Below the pieces are notes generated by a model. That model had not been told where the DNA came from. It ran no database searches and saw nothing but the letters and a program-made list of their open reading frames with translations. A program made the position numbers and the translations under genes. Below, piece after piece: positions 1-10,145 of a stretch of 64,000 nucleotides of DNA; positions within the stretch are counted from its first letter, which is position 1; every line of letters begins with the position of its first letter. Source of the stretch: CBDESM01 sp965242485 (GTDB lineage Bacteria > Chloroflexota > Dehalococcoidia > Bin125); the NCBI GenBank assembly GCA_965242485.1, contig CBDESM010000003.1, positions 1,798,001 through 1,862,000 of the forward strand, in the 5' to 3' direction.

Positions 1-486
1 CTCCGCCAGCTCAGCCACGACGATCTCCAGAAATACGGCCTGATCCCCGAATTCGTCGGCCGCGTCCCCGTCGTCGTTGCGCTCGACAGCCTCGACAAGG
101 CCGCCATGGTCCAGATCCTCACCGAACCCAAGAACGCGCTGATCCGCCAGTACCAGACGTTCTTCGAGATGGACGGGGTCGAGCTCGAATTCACCGATGA
201 CGCCTTGGGCGAGATCGCCGAGCGCGCGCTCGCCAAGGGCACCGGCGCGCGCGGGCTCCGCTCCGTCGTCGAAGGCCTCCTGCTCGACGTCATGTTCGAG
301 CTCCCCTCCCGCCGCGACGTCGCCAAGTGCGTGGTCAACCTCGAGACCGTCCGCGACGGCGCGCCGCCGGAGATGTACGGCGAGGACGGCGAATCCGTCG
401 CCTACATCGGCGTGAGCGAGTTCATCGCCGCCGAACCCGAGCCCGAAGACGAAGACGCGCCGGCGGAGCGCCAGGAAGTCGCCTGA
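1..486 (+). CDS. clpX: ATP-dependent Clp protease ATP-binding subunit ClpX (C-terminal part, cut by window edge)
   Basis: AAA+ unfoldase that feeds substrates to the ClpP protease in the cytoplasm. Only the last 161 residues are present, open from base 1. Visible ClpX signatures are the sensor-1-distal segment LIPEFVGRVPVVVAL and the C-terminal small AAA domain, with sensor-2 motif GTGARGLRSVVEGLLLDVMF, in which the Gly-Ala-Arg is the ATP-sensing arginine. The tail after about residue 140 is acidic (EPEPEDEDAPAE), as in many ClpX proteins. The Zn-finger and Walker motifs lie outside the window. The gene is followed closely by tlyA on the same strand. Identity is secure; nothing can be said about its promoter. 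Confidence 0.95.
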   Translation, partial: LRQLSHDDLQKYGLIPEFVGRVPVVVALDSLDKAAMVQILTEPKNALIRQYQTFFEMDGVELEFTDDALGEIAERALAKGTGARGLRSVVEGLLLDVMFELPSRRDVAKCVVNLETVRDGAPPEMYGEDGESVAYIGVSEFIAAEPEPEDEDAPAERQEVA

Positions 487-530
487 CCGGCGCGCGCGTG
501 ATCATGCCGGCACCGCCCAAGCGCCGGACG

Positions 531-1265
531 ATGCGGATCGATGACCTGATCGTCCAGCGCGGCCTCGCCGCCAGCCGCGCCGAAGCGGCCGCGCTCGTCC
601 TCGCCGGCCGCGCCCGCGGACGCGGCAAGCGCTATGAAAAACCCGGCCTGCGCGCTCCCGTCGACGCCGAACTCTCCATCGCCGCCGCCCCCCGCTACGT
701 CTCCCGCGGCGGCGAAAAACTCGCCGCCGCCCTCGACGCCTGGCCCGTCGACCCCTCTGGCCGCGCCTGCCTCGACATCGGCGCATCCACCGGCGGATTC
801 ACCGATTGCCTGCTCCAGCACGGCGCGGCCCGCGTCACCGCCGTGGATGTCGGCTACGGACAGCTCCATCCCGATCTCCGCCGCGACCCCCGCGTCGATG
901 TCCGCGAGCGCACCCACGTCCGCGACCTCGCCGCCCATGCAACCCTCGACCCTTCCCCTTCGCTCGTGGTCATCGACCTTTCCTTCATTTCCCTCCGCGC
1001 CGCCCTGCCGCCCGTCGAGTCGGCTGCCGCTCCCGCCGCCGACGTGATCGCCTTGGTCAAGCCGCAGTTCGAAGCCGCCCGCGCCGACGTTCCGCCCGAC
1101 GGCGTCGTCCGCTCTCCGCTGGTGCGTGGCCGCGCCGTCGCCGATGTCGCGCTCCGGGCACTGGCCCGCGGCTGGCGCGTCGGCGGCGTCCTTCGCTCGC
1201 CCCTCGCCGGCGCGGCCGGCAACGTCGAGTGCCTGCTCTGGCTGCGGACGCCCGCGGAGCGCTGA
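531..1265 (+). CDS. tlyA: TlyA family rRNA 2'-O-methyltransferase (S4 domain plus FtsJ-like domain)
   Basis: Family members methylate ribose 2'-OH groups of 16S/23S rRNA with SAM; some are named hemolysin A. The protein begins with an S4 RNA-binding domain (MRIDDLIVQRGLAASRAEA). A Rossmann methyltransferase follows, with motif I CLDIGASTGGFTDCLL and the later LVKPQFEA segment typical of TlyA. I chose the ATG at 531 because MRIDDLIVQRG matches the usual N-terminus; in-frame ATG 504 and GTG 498 would add 9-11 residues. No clear Shine-Dalgarno sequence precedes any of them. It lies between clpX and nadK, and nadK starts one base after its stop. The tlyA-nadK-recN order is common in bacteria. Confidence 0.92.
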   Translation: MRIDDLIVQRGLAASRAEAAALVLAGRARGRGKRYEKPGLRAPVDAELSIAAAPRYVSRGGEKLAAALDAWPVDPSGRACLDIGASTGGFTDCLLQHGAARVTAVDVGYGQLHPDLRRDPRVDVRERTHVRDLAAHATLDPSPSLVVIDLSFISLRAALPPVESAAAPAADVIALVKPQFEAARADVPPDGVVRSPLVRGRAVADVALRALARGWRVGGVLRSPLAGAAGNVECLLWLRTPAER

Positions 1266-1266
1266 G

Positions 1267-2181
1267 ATGGCCGATCCTCCCTTCCGCTGCGTCGGCGTCT
1301 ACTACCACCCGCGCCTGCCCGAAGCCCGCGAGCTCGCGGCCGACGTCCAGCGCTGGTTCGCGCCCCATGTCGACCGCGTCTGGGCCTCCGAGCCCTGGGA
1401 CCCGGAGCGCTCGACCGAGCACCTCGCCGCCACCGACCTGCTGATCTGCCTCGGCGGCGACGGCACCGTCCTCCGCGCCGCCCGCGCCGCGGCCCCGCAC
1501 GACATCCTGATCCTCGGCGTCGACCACGGCCGCCTCGCCTTCCTCACCGAACTCGCCCCCGACACGCTCGAAGCCCGCATTCCCGACCTGCTCGCCCGCG
1601 AATTCGTGATCGAAGAGCGCGCCATGCTCCAAGCCGCCCCGCACGGCGCGGCCGAAGACGCGCCCGAGGCGCTGCCCGCGCTCAACGACGTGATGCTCGG
1701 CCGCGGCTCGCTCGGCCAGCCCGCCTACCTCCACGTCCACGTCAACGGCGACCTGATCGGCGTCGTCCGCGCCGACGCCATCGTCGTCGCCAGCGCCACC
1801 GGCAGCACCGGCTACTCCCTCTCCGCCGGCGGGCCGATCCTCCATCCCCGCGCCCGCAGCTTCGTGCTGACCCCCGTCGCGCCCCACCTCGCCGCCGCCG
1901 CGCCCCTCGTCCTCCCCTCCGACGCCGAAATCCAGCTCGCCCTCGGCCGCGAGCACTCCGGTTCGCTCTCCGTCGACGGCCAGCGGCCCTACGCGATCGC
2001 GCCCGGCGGCGGCGTCCGCGTCAGGCTCAGCGAATCGATGGCCAAGTTCGTCCGCTTCGGCGAGCGCCCCTTCTTCCCGCAGCTCGGCCGCCGCCTCGCC
2101 TGGCTCGACGAGCGCCGCCTCCGCGCCGTCCAGCGCACCGGCGTCGAAGCATTCGACGCGGCCGACGCCGACCCCGCCTGA
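1267..2181 (+). CDS. nadK: NAD kinase
   Basis: Phosphorylates NAD to NADP with ATP or polyphosphate; cytosolic and normally essential. The diagnostic GGDGT motif is at residues 63-67 (LLICLGGDGTVLRAAR). The LND motif follows (ALNDVMLGRG), then the glycine-rich conserved SATGSTGYSLSAGGPIL segment and the C-terminal beta-sandwich. The 304 residues are normal for the family. The start ATG follows the tlyA stop by one base, which implies co-translation. The end lies 16 bases before the recN GTG start. The C-terminus has about 20 non-conserved residues beyond the core fold. Confidence 0.95.
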   Translation: MADPPFRCVGVYYHPRLPEARELAADVQRWFAPHVDRVWASEPWDPERSTEHLAATDLLICLGGDGTVLRAARAAAPHDILILGVDHGRLAFLTELAPDTLEARIPDLLAREFVIEERAMLQAAPHGAAEDAPEALPALNDVMLGRGSLGQPAYLHVHVNGDLIGVVRADAIVVASATGSTGYSLSAGGPILHPRARSFVLTPVAPHLAAAAPLVLPSDAEIQLALGREHSGSLSVDGQRPYAIAPGGGVRVRLSESMAKFVRFGERPFFPQLGRRLAWLDERRLRAVQRTGVEAFDAADADPA

Positions 2182-2197
2182 CGGCTACGATCAGCGC

Positions 2198-3964
2198 GTG
2201 TTGAGCGCGCTCCGGCTCCGCGATTTCGCCCTCGCCGAGCATGCCGCGCTCGAGCTTCCGCCCGGCTTCACCGTGATCACGGGCGAGACCGGCGCCGGCA
2301 AGAGCGTCCTGATCGCCGCCCTCTCCTTCGCGCTCGGCGCTCCCGCCGACCACGCCATGATCCGGCCCGGCGCCGACCGCGCCGAAGTCGAGGCCGAGTT
2401 CCGGCTCGCGCGGTCGCCCGCCGCCGATGCCGTGGCCCGCATCCTCGACGAGGCCGACATCCCCTTCGAGGGCGACCTCGCCATCCGCCGCAGCGCCGGC
2501 GTCTCCGACGGCGGCCGCCTCGCCGGCCGCATCCGCGTCAACGACCGCGCCGCCTCCCGCGCCACGCTCGCCGCCCTCGCCGGCCGCCTCGCCGACATCC
2601 ACGGCCAGCGCGAACAGCTCGGCCTGCTCAATCCCGCCCGCCAGCTCGCGCTCCTCGACCGCTGCGGCGGCCTCTCCGAATCCCGCGAGCGCCTGGCCGC
2701 GAAGGTCGCCCGCCTGCGCGATCTCGACGCCCGCCTCTCCGACGCCGCCGACGCGCGCGGGCGCGCCCGCCGCATCGCCCAGCTCCGCTACGAGGCGTCC
2801 GAAATCGAGTCCGCCGCCCTGCGCATCGGCGAAGACGACGATCTCCGCGCCGAACTCGAACGCCTCGCCAATGCCCGCAGCCTGCTCGAGGATGCCGCCG
2901 CCGCGCGCACCGCGCTCGAATCCGACGTCCTCGGCGACGCGCTCGCCGCCGTCCGCCGCATCGCCGAGATCGACGAGACCGCCGCCGAAATCGCCGTCGC
3001 GCTCGAACTGGCCCTCGACCAGGCGGCGGACGCCTCCCGCGCCCTCCGCGCCTACGCCGACGGCATCGCCGTCGATCCCGCCCGCCAAGCCGAGATCGAA
3101 GCCCGCCTCGCCGCCATCGCGGACCTCCAGCGCCGCTACGGCGACACCATCGAGGAGGTCATTGCCTACGCCGAAGTCGTGGCCGCCGAAGCCGGCGAAC
3201 TCGAAGCGGGTGCGGCCGGCGCCGAACTGCTCAAGGCCGAAGCGGACGCCCTCGCGGCCCAGATCGCGGCGGACGCCCTCGCGCTCAGCCGCGGCCGCCG
3301 CGCCGCCGGCTCCCGCTTCGCCGCCGAAGTCCGCGCCGAGTGCGAAGCCCTGCGCCTGGCCGGCGCATCGATCCGGCTCCGCTTCGACCCGCAGCCGCCC
3401 GCCGCCCGCTCGATTCCCGGCTATCAGCCCGCCGTCGTCGACGAGCGCGGCGAGCGGCCCGGCGGCGAACCGGTCCCCGCCGGCTTCGACTCCGCCGGCG
3501 CGGACCGCTTCGAACTCGAAGCCTCCTTCAATCCCGGCTCCCCGCCGCGGCCCCTGCACCGCGTCGCCAGCGGCGGCGAAACCGCCCGCCTCACCCTCGC
3601 CGTCAAGACCGTCCTCGGCCGACGCGACGCCGTCCCCCTGCTGGTCTTCGACGAGATCGACGCCGGACTCGGCGGCCGCATCGGCCCCGTGCTGGGCCAG
3701 CGCCTGGCCGGCCTCGCCGATTCCCATCAGATCATCTGCATCACCCACCTGCCCCAGGTTGCCGCAGCGGCCGCGCACCATATCGTGGTGCGCAAGGCGC
3801 GGGCCGATGGCGGCGCCGCCGTCGACGCGCGCCCGCTCTCGCCCGACGAGCGCGTGCTCGAACTCGCCGACATGTTCGGCGGACGCTCCGAGGCCAACCT
3901 CGCCGGCGCGCGCGACCTGCTCGCCGCCTCCCCGGCGCCCCAGCCCGCGACAATGCAGCGATGA
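2198..3964 (+). CDS. recN: DNA repair protein RecN
   Basis: SMC-like ATPase acting in double-strand break repair. The Walker A motif GETGAGKS is at residues 29-36. A coiled-coil region rich in Ala/Arg/Glu spans roughly residues 150-370. The C-terminal signature SGGETARLTLAVK is followed by Walker B LLVFDEIDAGLGG and the D-loop region HLPQVAAAAAHHIVV. The start is GTG at 2198, directly before a TTG codon; MLSALRLRDFALAEH matches the canonical RecN N-terminus. At 588 residues it is full length. Its stop overlaps the next start by ATGA, so it is translationally coupled to the acetyltransferase downstream. Confidence 0.95.
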   Translation: MLSALRLRDFALAEHAALELPPGFTVITGETGAGKSVLIAALSFALGAPADHAMIRPGADRAEVEAEFRLARSPAADAVARILDEADIPFEGDLAIRRSAGVSDGGRLAGRIRVNDRAASRATLAALAGRLADIHGQREQLGLLNPARQLALLDRCGGLSESRERLAAKVARLRDLDARLSDAADARGRARRIAQLRYEASEIESAALRIGEDDDLRAELERLANARSLLEDAAAARTALESDVLGDALAAVRRIAEIDETAAEIAVALELALDQAADASRALRAYADGIAVDPARQAEIEARLAAIADLQRRYGDTIEEVIAYAEVVAAEAGELEAGAAGAELLKAEADALAAQIAADALALSRGRRAAGSRFAAEVRAECEALRLAGASIRLRFDPQPPAARSIPGYQPAVVDERGERPGGEPVPAGFDSAGADRFELEASFNPGSPPRPLHRVASGGETARLTLAVKTVLGRRDAVPLLVFDEIDAGLGGRIGPVLGQRLAGLADSHQIICITHLPQVAAAAAHHIVVRKARADGGAAVDARPLSPDERVLELADMFGGRSEANLAGARDLLAASPAPQPATMQR

Positions 3965-4500
3965 CCAGCACCGCGACCGCCTCCGAAACGCTCGTCGCCG
4001 AACCCGCCTCCGTCGCCGACGCGCGCGAAATCCACCGCCTGATCCAGTACTGGGTCGACGAAACCGGCGATGTCCTGCCCCGCACCGAGGGCGAGATCTA
4101 CGAGAACATCCGCGACTTCGTCGTCGTCCGCGCGCCCGGCGGCAAGCGCCTCATGGCCGCCGGCGCGCTCCATGTCGAATGGCTCGACCTCGCCGAGATC
4201 AAGTCCCTCGTCGTGGATCCGGGCGCGCAGGGCAAGGGCCTCGGACGCGTCCTCGTCGAAGCCTGCCTCGACGAAGCCGTCCAGATCGGCCTCAAGACCG
4301 TCTTCGCGCTCACCACGACCCCGGCCTTCTTCGAGCGCCTCGGCTTCCGCGTCGCCGGCGTCAGCAGCTTCCCGCGCAAAGTCTGGAACGAATGCTTCCG
4401 CTGCCCCAAATACGATCGCTGCGACGAAGTCGCCGTCTCCATCGACCTGCGCGACCGTCCGCACCGAACCGAGCCGGGAGGCGCAGATGCAGGAACCTGA
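3961..4500 (+). CDS. GNAT acetyltransferase of the short ArgA (N-acetylglutamate synthase) type
   Basis: Probable amino-acid N-acetyltransferase. The single GNAT domain covers residues about 12-150, with the acetyl-CoA loop VDPGAQGKGLGRVLVEACL. The end of the domain carries FPRKVWNECFRCPKYDRCDEVAV, a cysteine-containing tail characteristic of the stand-alone short N-acetylglutamate synthases known from Actinobacteria and Firmicutes. That suggests the first step of arginine synthesis, but no other arg gene is nearby, so the substrate is inferred from family resemblance. The start ATG overlaps the recN stop (ATGA), and the 3' end overlaps the NUDIX gene by 14 bases. Confidence 0.8.
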   Translation: MTSTATASETLVAEPASVADAREIHRLIQYWVDETGDVLPRTEGEIYENIRDFVVVRAPGGKRLMAAGALHVEWLDLAEIKSLVVDPGAQGKGLGRVLVEACLDEAVQIGLKTVFALTTTPAFFERLGFRVAGVSSFPRKVWNECFRCPKYDRCDEVAVSIDLRDRPHRTEPGGADAGT

Positions 4501-5086
4501 TCTGGATCGCCTCGCCGAAACCGTGATCGAATCGAGCCCCGCCTACGACGGCATCCGCGTCAACGTCCGCGTCGACAAGCACCGCATGGCCGACGGCCGC
4601 GTCGCCGACCGCGAAATCGTCCAGCACCCCGACTCCGTCGTCATTCTCGCCCTCCGCGAAGACGGCCTGATCCCCTTCGTCCGCCAATGGCGCGCCCCGG
4701 CCGGCGGCGTCCTGCTCGAACTCCCCGCCGGCAAGATCGACCCCGGCGAAGCGCCCGAAGCCGCCGCCCGCCGCGAACTGCGCGAGGAGGTCGGCCTCGA
4801 TCCCGCCGAACTCGAACCGCTGCCTCCCTTCTACGTCGCCCCGGGCTGGGCGACCGAGCGACTCTTCGCCTACATCGCCCGCAACTGCGCCGAATCCCCG
4901 CTCCTGCCCGACGACGATGAGGAACTCCTGATCGAATGGCTCGCCCTCGGCGAAGCGATGCAGCGCGCCGACGCTGGCGAGATCATCGACGCCAAATCCC
5001 TCGTCCTCATGCAGGCCCTCGCCCTCCGCGCGATCGGGCCGCTCGGCCGCAAAGTCGTCCACCATTACCGCGGCGCCGACATCTGA
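4487..5086 (+). CDS. NUDIX hydrolase, ADP-ribose pyrophosphatase type
   Basis: Likely hydrolyses ADP-ribose or related nucleotide sugars. The Nudix box is present (GKIDPGEAPEAAARRELREEVGL) and is preceded by LPAG, as in ADP-ribose pyrophosphatases, with VRQWRAPAGG before it. The family's proline downstream of the box is also present (LPPFYVAPGWATERL). At 199 residues it is the usual size. The start ATG has a good GGGAGG Shine-Dalgarno at 4476-4481, which decides it over upstream in-frame codons, and it overlaps the end of the acetyltransferase gene. It is the last gene of the clpX-to-NUDIX run. Confidence 0.88.
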   Translation: MQEPDLDRLAETVIESSPAYDGIRVNVRVDKHRMADGRVADREIVQHPDSVVILALREDGLIPFVRQWRAPAGGVLLELPAGKIDPGEAPEAAARRELREEVGLDPAELEPLPPFYVAPGWATERLFAYIARNCAESPLLPDDDEELLIEWLALGEAMQRADAGEIIDAKSLVLMQALALRAIGPLGRKVVHHYRGADI

Positions 5087-5188
5087 ACCGCGCCGGCCCT
5101 CCCGCGCGGCACTACCCTCGATCGCCGATCGGTGCGACAATCTGATCAGCGTCCCGCATGGCGCGGTGCGGGCGCGCGGAGGTTCCCC

Positions 5189-6925
<1,737 letters not shown>

Positions 6926-6970
6926 GACGCGCCGGCCAGGAGCGCGGAGATCAGGAGCACGGAGACCGAG

Positions 6971-8026
6971 ATGCCCCAGCAAACCTTCGTCATCCGCCGC
7001 TATGACCCCGATGCCCGCGAAACCTACGACCAGTCCTTCGACGTCGACGTCCAGCCCGGCCAAACCGTCCTCGACTGCCTCAACGTGATCAAATGGGAAC
7101 AGGACGGCACCCTCTCCTTCCGGATGTCCTGCCGCCACGCCATCTGCGGCTCCTGCGCGATGAAGGTCAACGGCAGCTCCATGCTCGCCTGCCAAACCCA
7201 GGTCAGCGAAGCCGCCGGCGACGGCGGCCCGATCCGCGTCGGCCCGATGGGCAACCAGGCCGTGATCAAGGACCTCGTCGTCGACACGGCCAAATTCGTC
7301 AGCCAGTTCGAACGCGCACAGACCTGGCTGGAACCGCCCGAAGGCCAGGACCCGCCGGCCAAGGAGTACCGCCAGCCCGTCGAAGAATTCGACCACTGGT
7401 CGCACGCCTCCACCTGCATCCACTGCGGCGCCTGCTACTCCGACTGCACCGTCGCGGCCGTCGACGAAAATTTCCTCGGCCCCGCCGCGCTCGCCAAGGC
7501 CTACCGCTTCGTGATGGATTCCCGCGACTCCCGCCGCGACGAGCGCCTCAAGTTCCTCACTGAAACCGAGGGCGGCATCTGGGACTGCACCCGCTGTTAC
7601 ATGTGCGTCCAGGCCTGCCCCAAGGACGTCCTGCCGATGGACGCGATCATGGAGCTCCGCACGCTCGCCATCGAGGCCGGCTACACCAACAACCACGGCA
7701 CCCGCCACCACAAGGGCTTCACCAGCGGCGTCCGCAAGCGCGGCCGACTCGACGAAGCCTCCCTCCCGATCCAATCCGTCGGCATCGCCCGCCTCGCCAC
7801 GCTCCAGCCCGCCGCCGTCAAGGAGATGATCGGCTACACCCCCGGCGCCATCCGCCTGCTCAAGTCCCGCAAGCTCCTCGCCGCCGCCCAGCGCCACGGC
7901 GCGTCGAAGGACGGGCGCGGGCACATCCAGCGCATCTTCGAGGAAGTCGAAGGCGAAAAGCACCACCACGACGTCGACGCCGAGGCCTTCTCGGCCGAAT
8001 TCGAAACCGCGCTCGGCAGCGGCTAG
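6971..8026 (+). CDS. sdhB: Succinate dehydrogenase iron-sulfur subunit, with C-terminal extension
   Basis: Carries electrons from SdhA to the quinone side. The N-terminal [2Fe-2S] ferredoxin domain shows the SCRHAICGSCAMKVNG cysteines and a later LACQTQ. The C-terminal domain has CIHCGACYSDC and CTRCYMCVQACPKD for the [4Fe-4S] and [3Fe-4S] clusters. The 351 residues exceed the usual 230-260; about 100 extra residues follow the last cluster motif. Extended SdhB proteins occur in complexes paired with a CCG-domain subunit instead of SdhC/D, which fits the gene downstream. A Shine-Dalgarno-like GGAG precedes the ATG. Confidence 0.95.
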   Translation: MPQQTFVIRRYDPDARETYDQSFDVDVQPGQTVLDCLNVIKWEQDGTLSFRMSCRHAICGSCAMKVNGSSMLACQTQVSEAAGDGGPIRVGPMGNQAVIKDLVVDTAKFVSQFERAQTWLEPPEGQDPPAKEYRQPVEEFDHWSHASTCIHCGACYSDCTVAAVDENFLGPAALAKAYRFVMDSRDSRRDERLKFLTETEGGIWDCTRCYMCVQACPKDVLPMDAIMELRTLAIEAGYTNNHGTRHHKGFTSGVRKRGRLDEASLPIQSVGIARLATLQPAAVKEMIGYTPGAIRLLKSRKLLAAAQRHGASKDGRGHIQRIFEEVEGEKHHHDVDAEAFSAEFETALGSG

Positions 8027-8064
8027 CGGGCCCGGCGCGCCCGCAGTCAGGACGGAGGCGGCAG

Positions 8065-8970
8065 ATGGCCGCGAACGGAACCAACGGCACCACCACCAAA
8101 TACGCCTTCTGGCCCGGCTGCGTCGCCCGCGGCGCCGCTCCCGAGCTCTACACCTCCACCCTCGCCGTCGCCGAGCACCTCGGCTTCGACCTCGTCGAAC
8201 TCGACGCGGCCGCCTGCACCGGCGCCGGCATCATCTCCGACGGCGAGCCCTACCTCCAAGACGTCCTCAACGCCCGCACCATGGCCTTCGCCGAGCAGAT
8301 GGACCTGCCGCTGATGGACATCTGCTCCACCTGCGTCGGCGTCCACCGCCTCGCCGCCGAAAAAATGCAGAACGTCGACTACCGCATCCGGATCAACTCC
8401 CACCTCGCCCCGGAAGGCCTCGAGTACCGCGGCTCCGCCGACCCCCGCCACCTGCTCTGGATCCTGCTCGAAGACATCGGCGAAGACAAACTCAACTCGC
8501 TGATCAAGAAGCCGCTCGACGAACTCAACCTCGGCCCCTTCTACGGCTGCTACATCGTCCGCCCCGAGCGCACCCTCGACTTCGAGCAGCACCCGACCCG
8601 CAAGGACTCGCTCGAACGCCTGATCAGCCTCGTCGGCGCGACCACCGTCACCTACGACGGCATGACCAAGTGCTGCGGCTTCCCCATCCTCACCACCAAC
8701 AAGCAGAACTCGCTCACGATGGCCGGCTCCCACATCGCCGAAGCCCAGGGCCTCGGCGCGGATGCCCTCGTCACCCCCTGCCCGCTCTGCCACCTCAACC
8801 TCGACGCGCAGCAGGCCGACGCCGCCAAAGTCATCGACCAGCGGCTCGACACCCCGATCCTCCACGTGCCGCAGCTGCTCGGCCTCGCCATGGGCCTCTC
8901 GCCCGAATCGCTCGGCCTCACCCGGCACGTCGTCGATACCAACAATATCCTCAACCGCATCGGCGCGTAG
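8065..8970 (+). CDS. HdrB-like CCG-domain subunit of a non-classical (type E) succinate:quinone oxidoreductase
   Basis: Replaces the membrane-anchor subunits SdhC/SdhD in type E complexes and resembles heterodisulfide reductase subunit B. Two cysteine-rich CCG-type regions are visible. The first comprises FWPGCVARG, AACTGAG and ICSTCVGVHR, with only one Cys where CC is usual. The second comprises FYGCYIVRP, TKCCGFP and PCPLCHLNLD, complete. No transmembrane helices are apparent in the 301 residues. GGAGG at 8054-8058 sets the start. No sdhC or sdhD candidate lies nearby, supporting this as the third subunit. How it contacts the membrane is unknown from sequence. Confidence 0.85.
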   Translation: MAANGTNGTTTKYAFWPGCVARGAAPELYTSTLAVAEHLGFDLVELDAAACTGAGIISDGEPYLQDVLNARTMAFAEQMDLPLMDICSTCVGVHRLAAEKMQNVDYRIRINSHLAPEGLEYRGSADPRHLLWILLEDIGEDKLNSLIKKPLDELNLGPFYGCYIVRPERTLDFEQHPTRKDSLERLISLVGATTVTYDGMTKCCGFPILTTNKQNSLTMAGSHIAEAQGLGADALVTPCPLCHLNLDAQQADAAKVIDQRLDTPILHVPQLLGLAMGLSPESLGLTRHVVDTNNILNRIGA

Positions 8971-8990
8971 CCGCGGAAGCGGCACAAACG

Positions 8991-9039
8991 AAAAGAGGCG
9001 CCGCCCCCGGCCGCATGGCGGTGCGGCAAGGGGCGGCGC
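8991..9039 (-). terminator. Bidirectional-looking hairpin; Rho-independent terminator for the dpp-like operon
   Basis: A perfect 10-bp stem (8998-9007 with 9030-9039, GCGCCGCCCC/GGGGCGGCGC, 22-base loop) lies between the converging sdh and ABC-transporter operons. Read on the minus strand the stem is followed by CTCTTTTCGTTT, a T-rich tract. On the plus strand no T tract follows. Confidence 0.65.
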
Positions 9040-9180
9040 GCAGGATCGGAGGGCTGCCGGGCGGCTCAGCGCCGGCCCCGCGAGGGGACGGCAGGCGGGC
9101 GGGTCGAACCTCCCCCGGCGACACGGGCCCTCCAATGCAGCCCAACGCCGCACCCCCCGCGAAAGTTCCCCCGGCGTTCC

Positions 9181-10131
9181 CTAAGCTCCCGCGCCCGTCC
9201 CCCGCAGCCTCGGATCCAGCACGTCCCGCAGCGCATCCCCGAACACGTTGAACGAGAACACGATCAGGGCGATCGCCACCCCCGGCGCGAGCACCAGCCA
9301 CGGCCAGCGCGTGATCTGCCCCCGCGAGGTCGACTCGAACAAGATGAACCCCCAAGTCGGATTCTCCGCCGAACTCGCGCCCAGCGAGAGGAACGACAGC
9401 GCCGCCTCGGCCAGAATCGTCCCGCCGATCGTCACCGTGGCCAGCACCATCACCGGCGCGACGATGTTCGGCAGGATGTGCCGGAACACGATCCGCGGCG
9501 CGCTCGCGCCCACCGTCCGGGCCGCCTCGATGTAGGTGAACTGCATCACCGACAGCACCGTCCCCCGGATCACCCGCTGCGTCCCCGGGATCAGGAAGAT
9601 CACGATCGCGAAGATCACCGTCGCCATCCCCGGCGACATCATCGTCACCAGCACCATCAGCAGCACCAGCGGCGGCAACGCCTGCATCGCGTCCGACAAC
9701 CGCTGGATCACCATGTCCACCGCCCCGCCGATGTACGGCGATACCGTCCCGATGATGGTCCCGATCGCGATCCCCAGAGCCGTCGCCGCCAGCCCCACGA
9801 TCATCGCCGTCCGCGCCCCGTAGATGATCCGGCTGAACATGTCCCGCCCCAGCGCGTCCGTCCCCGCGATGTGCGACGCCGAGGGGCCGGACAGCTTGTT
9901 CACCACGTCCGTCCGCTCGGCCGGATAGGGCGCGAAGCCGGGGATGATCACTTCCCCGCCGACCGTGATGTCCTGGCCGAAGATCGCCGTGATCGTCAGG
10001 ATCACGATGATCGCCCCGCCGAACGCGCCCAGCGGCTTCTGCCGCGCGATCCGCGCCAGCCGCCGCAGCCGACCGGGCCCGCGCGCCTCGAGCATCGCCG
10101 CGGGCGCCGCTTCCGTCGCGATTGAGGTCAT
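9181..10131 (-). CDS. ABC transporter permease, peptide/nickel type (DppC-like)
   Basis: Inner-membrane permease of a peptide or opine uptake system. About six membrane segments are visible, with an N-terminal helix around residues 33-50 followed by a long periplasmic loop. The EAA-loop signature that contacts the ATPase is EAARTVGASAPRIVFRHILPN. The family motif GTDALGRDMFSRIIYGAR is present. The ATG at 10131 is used; an overlapping GTG at 10134 is possible. It is the last gene of a minus-strand operon with a DppB-like permease 14 bases upstream and a binding protein. No ATP-binding genes (DppD/F) are in the window, so these must be encoded elsewhere. Confidence 0.9.
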   Translation of the reverse strand: MTSIATEAAPAAMLEARGPGRLRRLARIARQKPLGAFGGAIIVILTITAIFGQDITVGGEVIIPGFAPYPAERTDVVNKLSGPSASHIAGTDALGRDMFSRIIYGARTAMIVGLAATALGIAIGTIIGTVSPYIGGAVDMVIQRLSDAMQALPPLVLLMVLVTMMSPGMATVIFAIVIFLIPGTQRVIRGTVLSVMQFTYIEAARTVGASAPRIVFRHILPNIVAPVMVLATVTIGGTILAEAALSFLSLGASSAENPTWGFILFESTSRGQITRWPWLVLAPGVAIALIVFSFNVFGDALRDVLDPRLRGTGAGA

Positions 10132-10145
10132 CACGCCCGCCGTCC

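Noticed and set aside
8065..8970. Glycolate oxidase iron-sulfur subunit or true heterodisulfide reductase subunit B
   Set aside because: The gene directly follows sdhA and sdhB and no hdrA, hdrC or glcD-type gene is present, so a succinate dehydrogenase subunit fits better.
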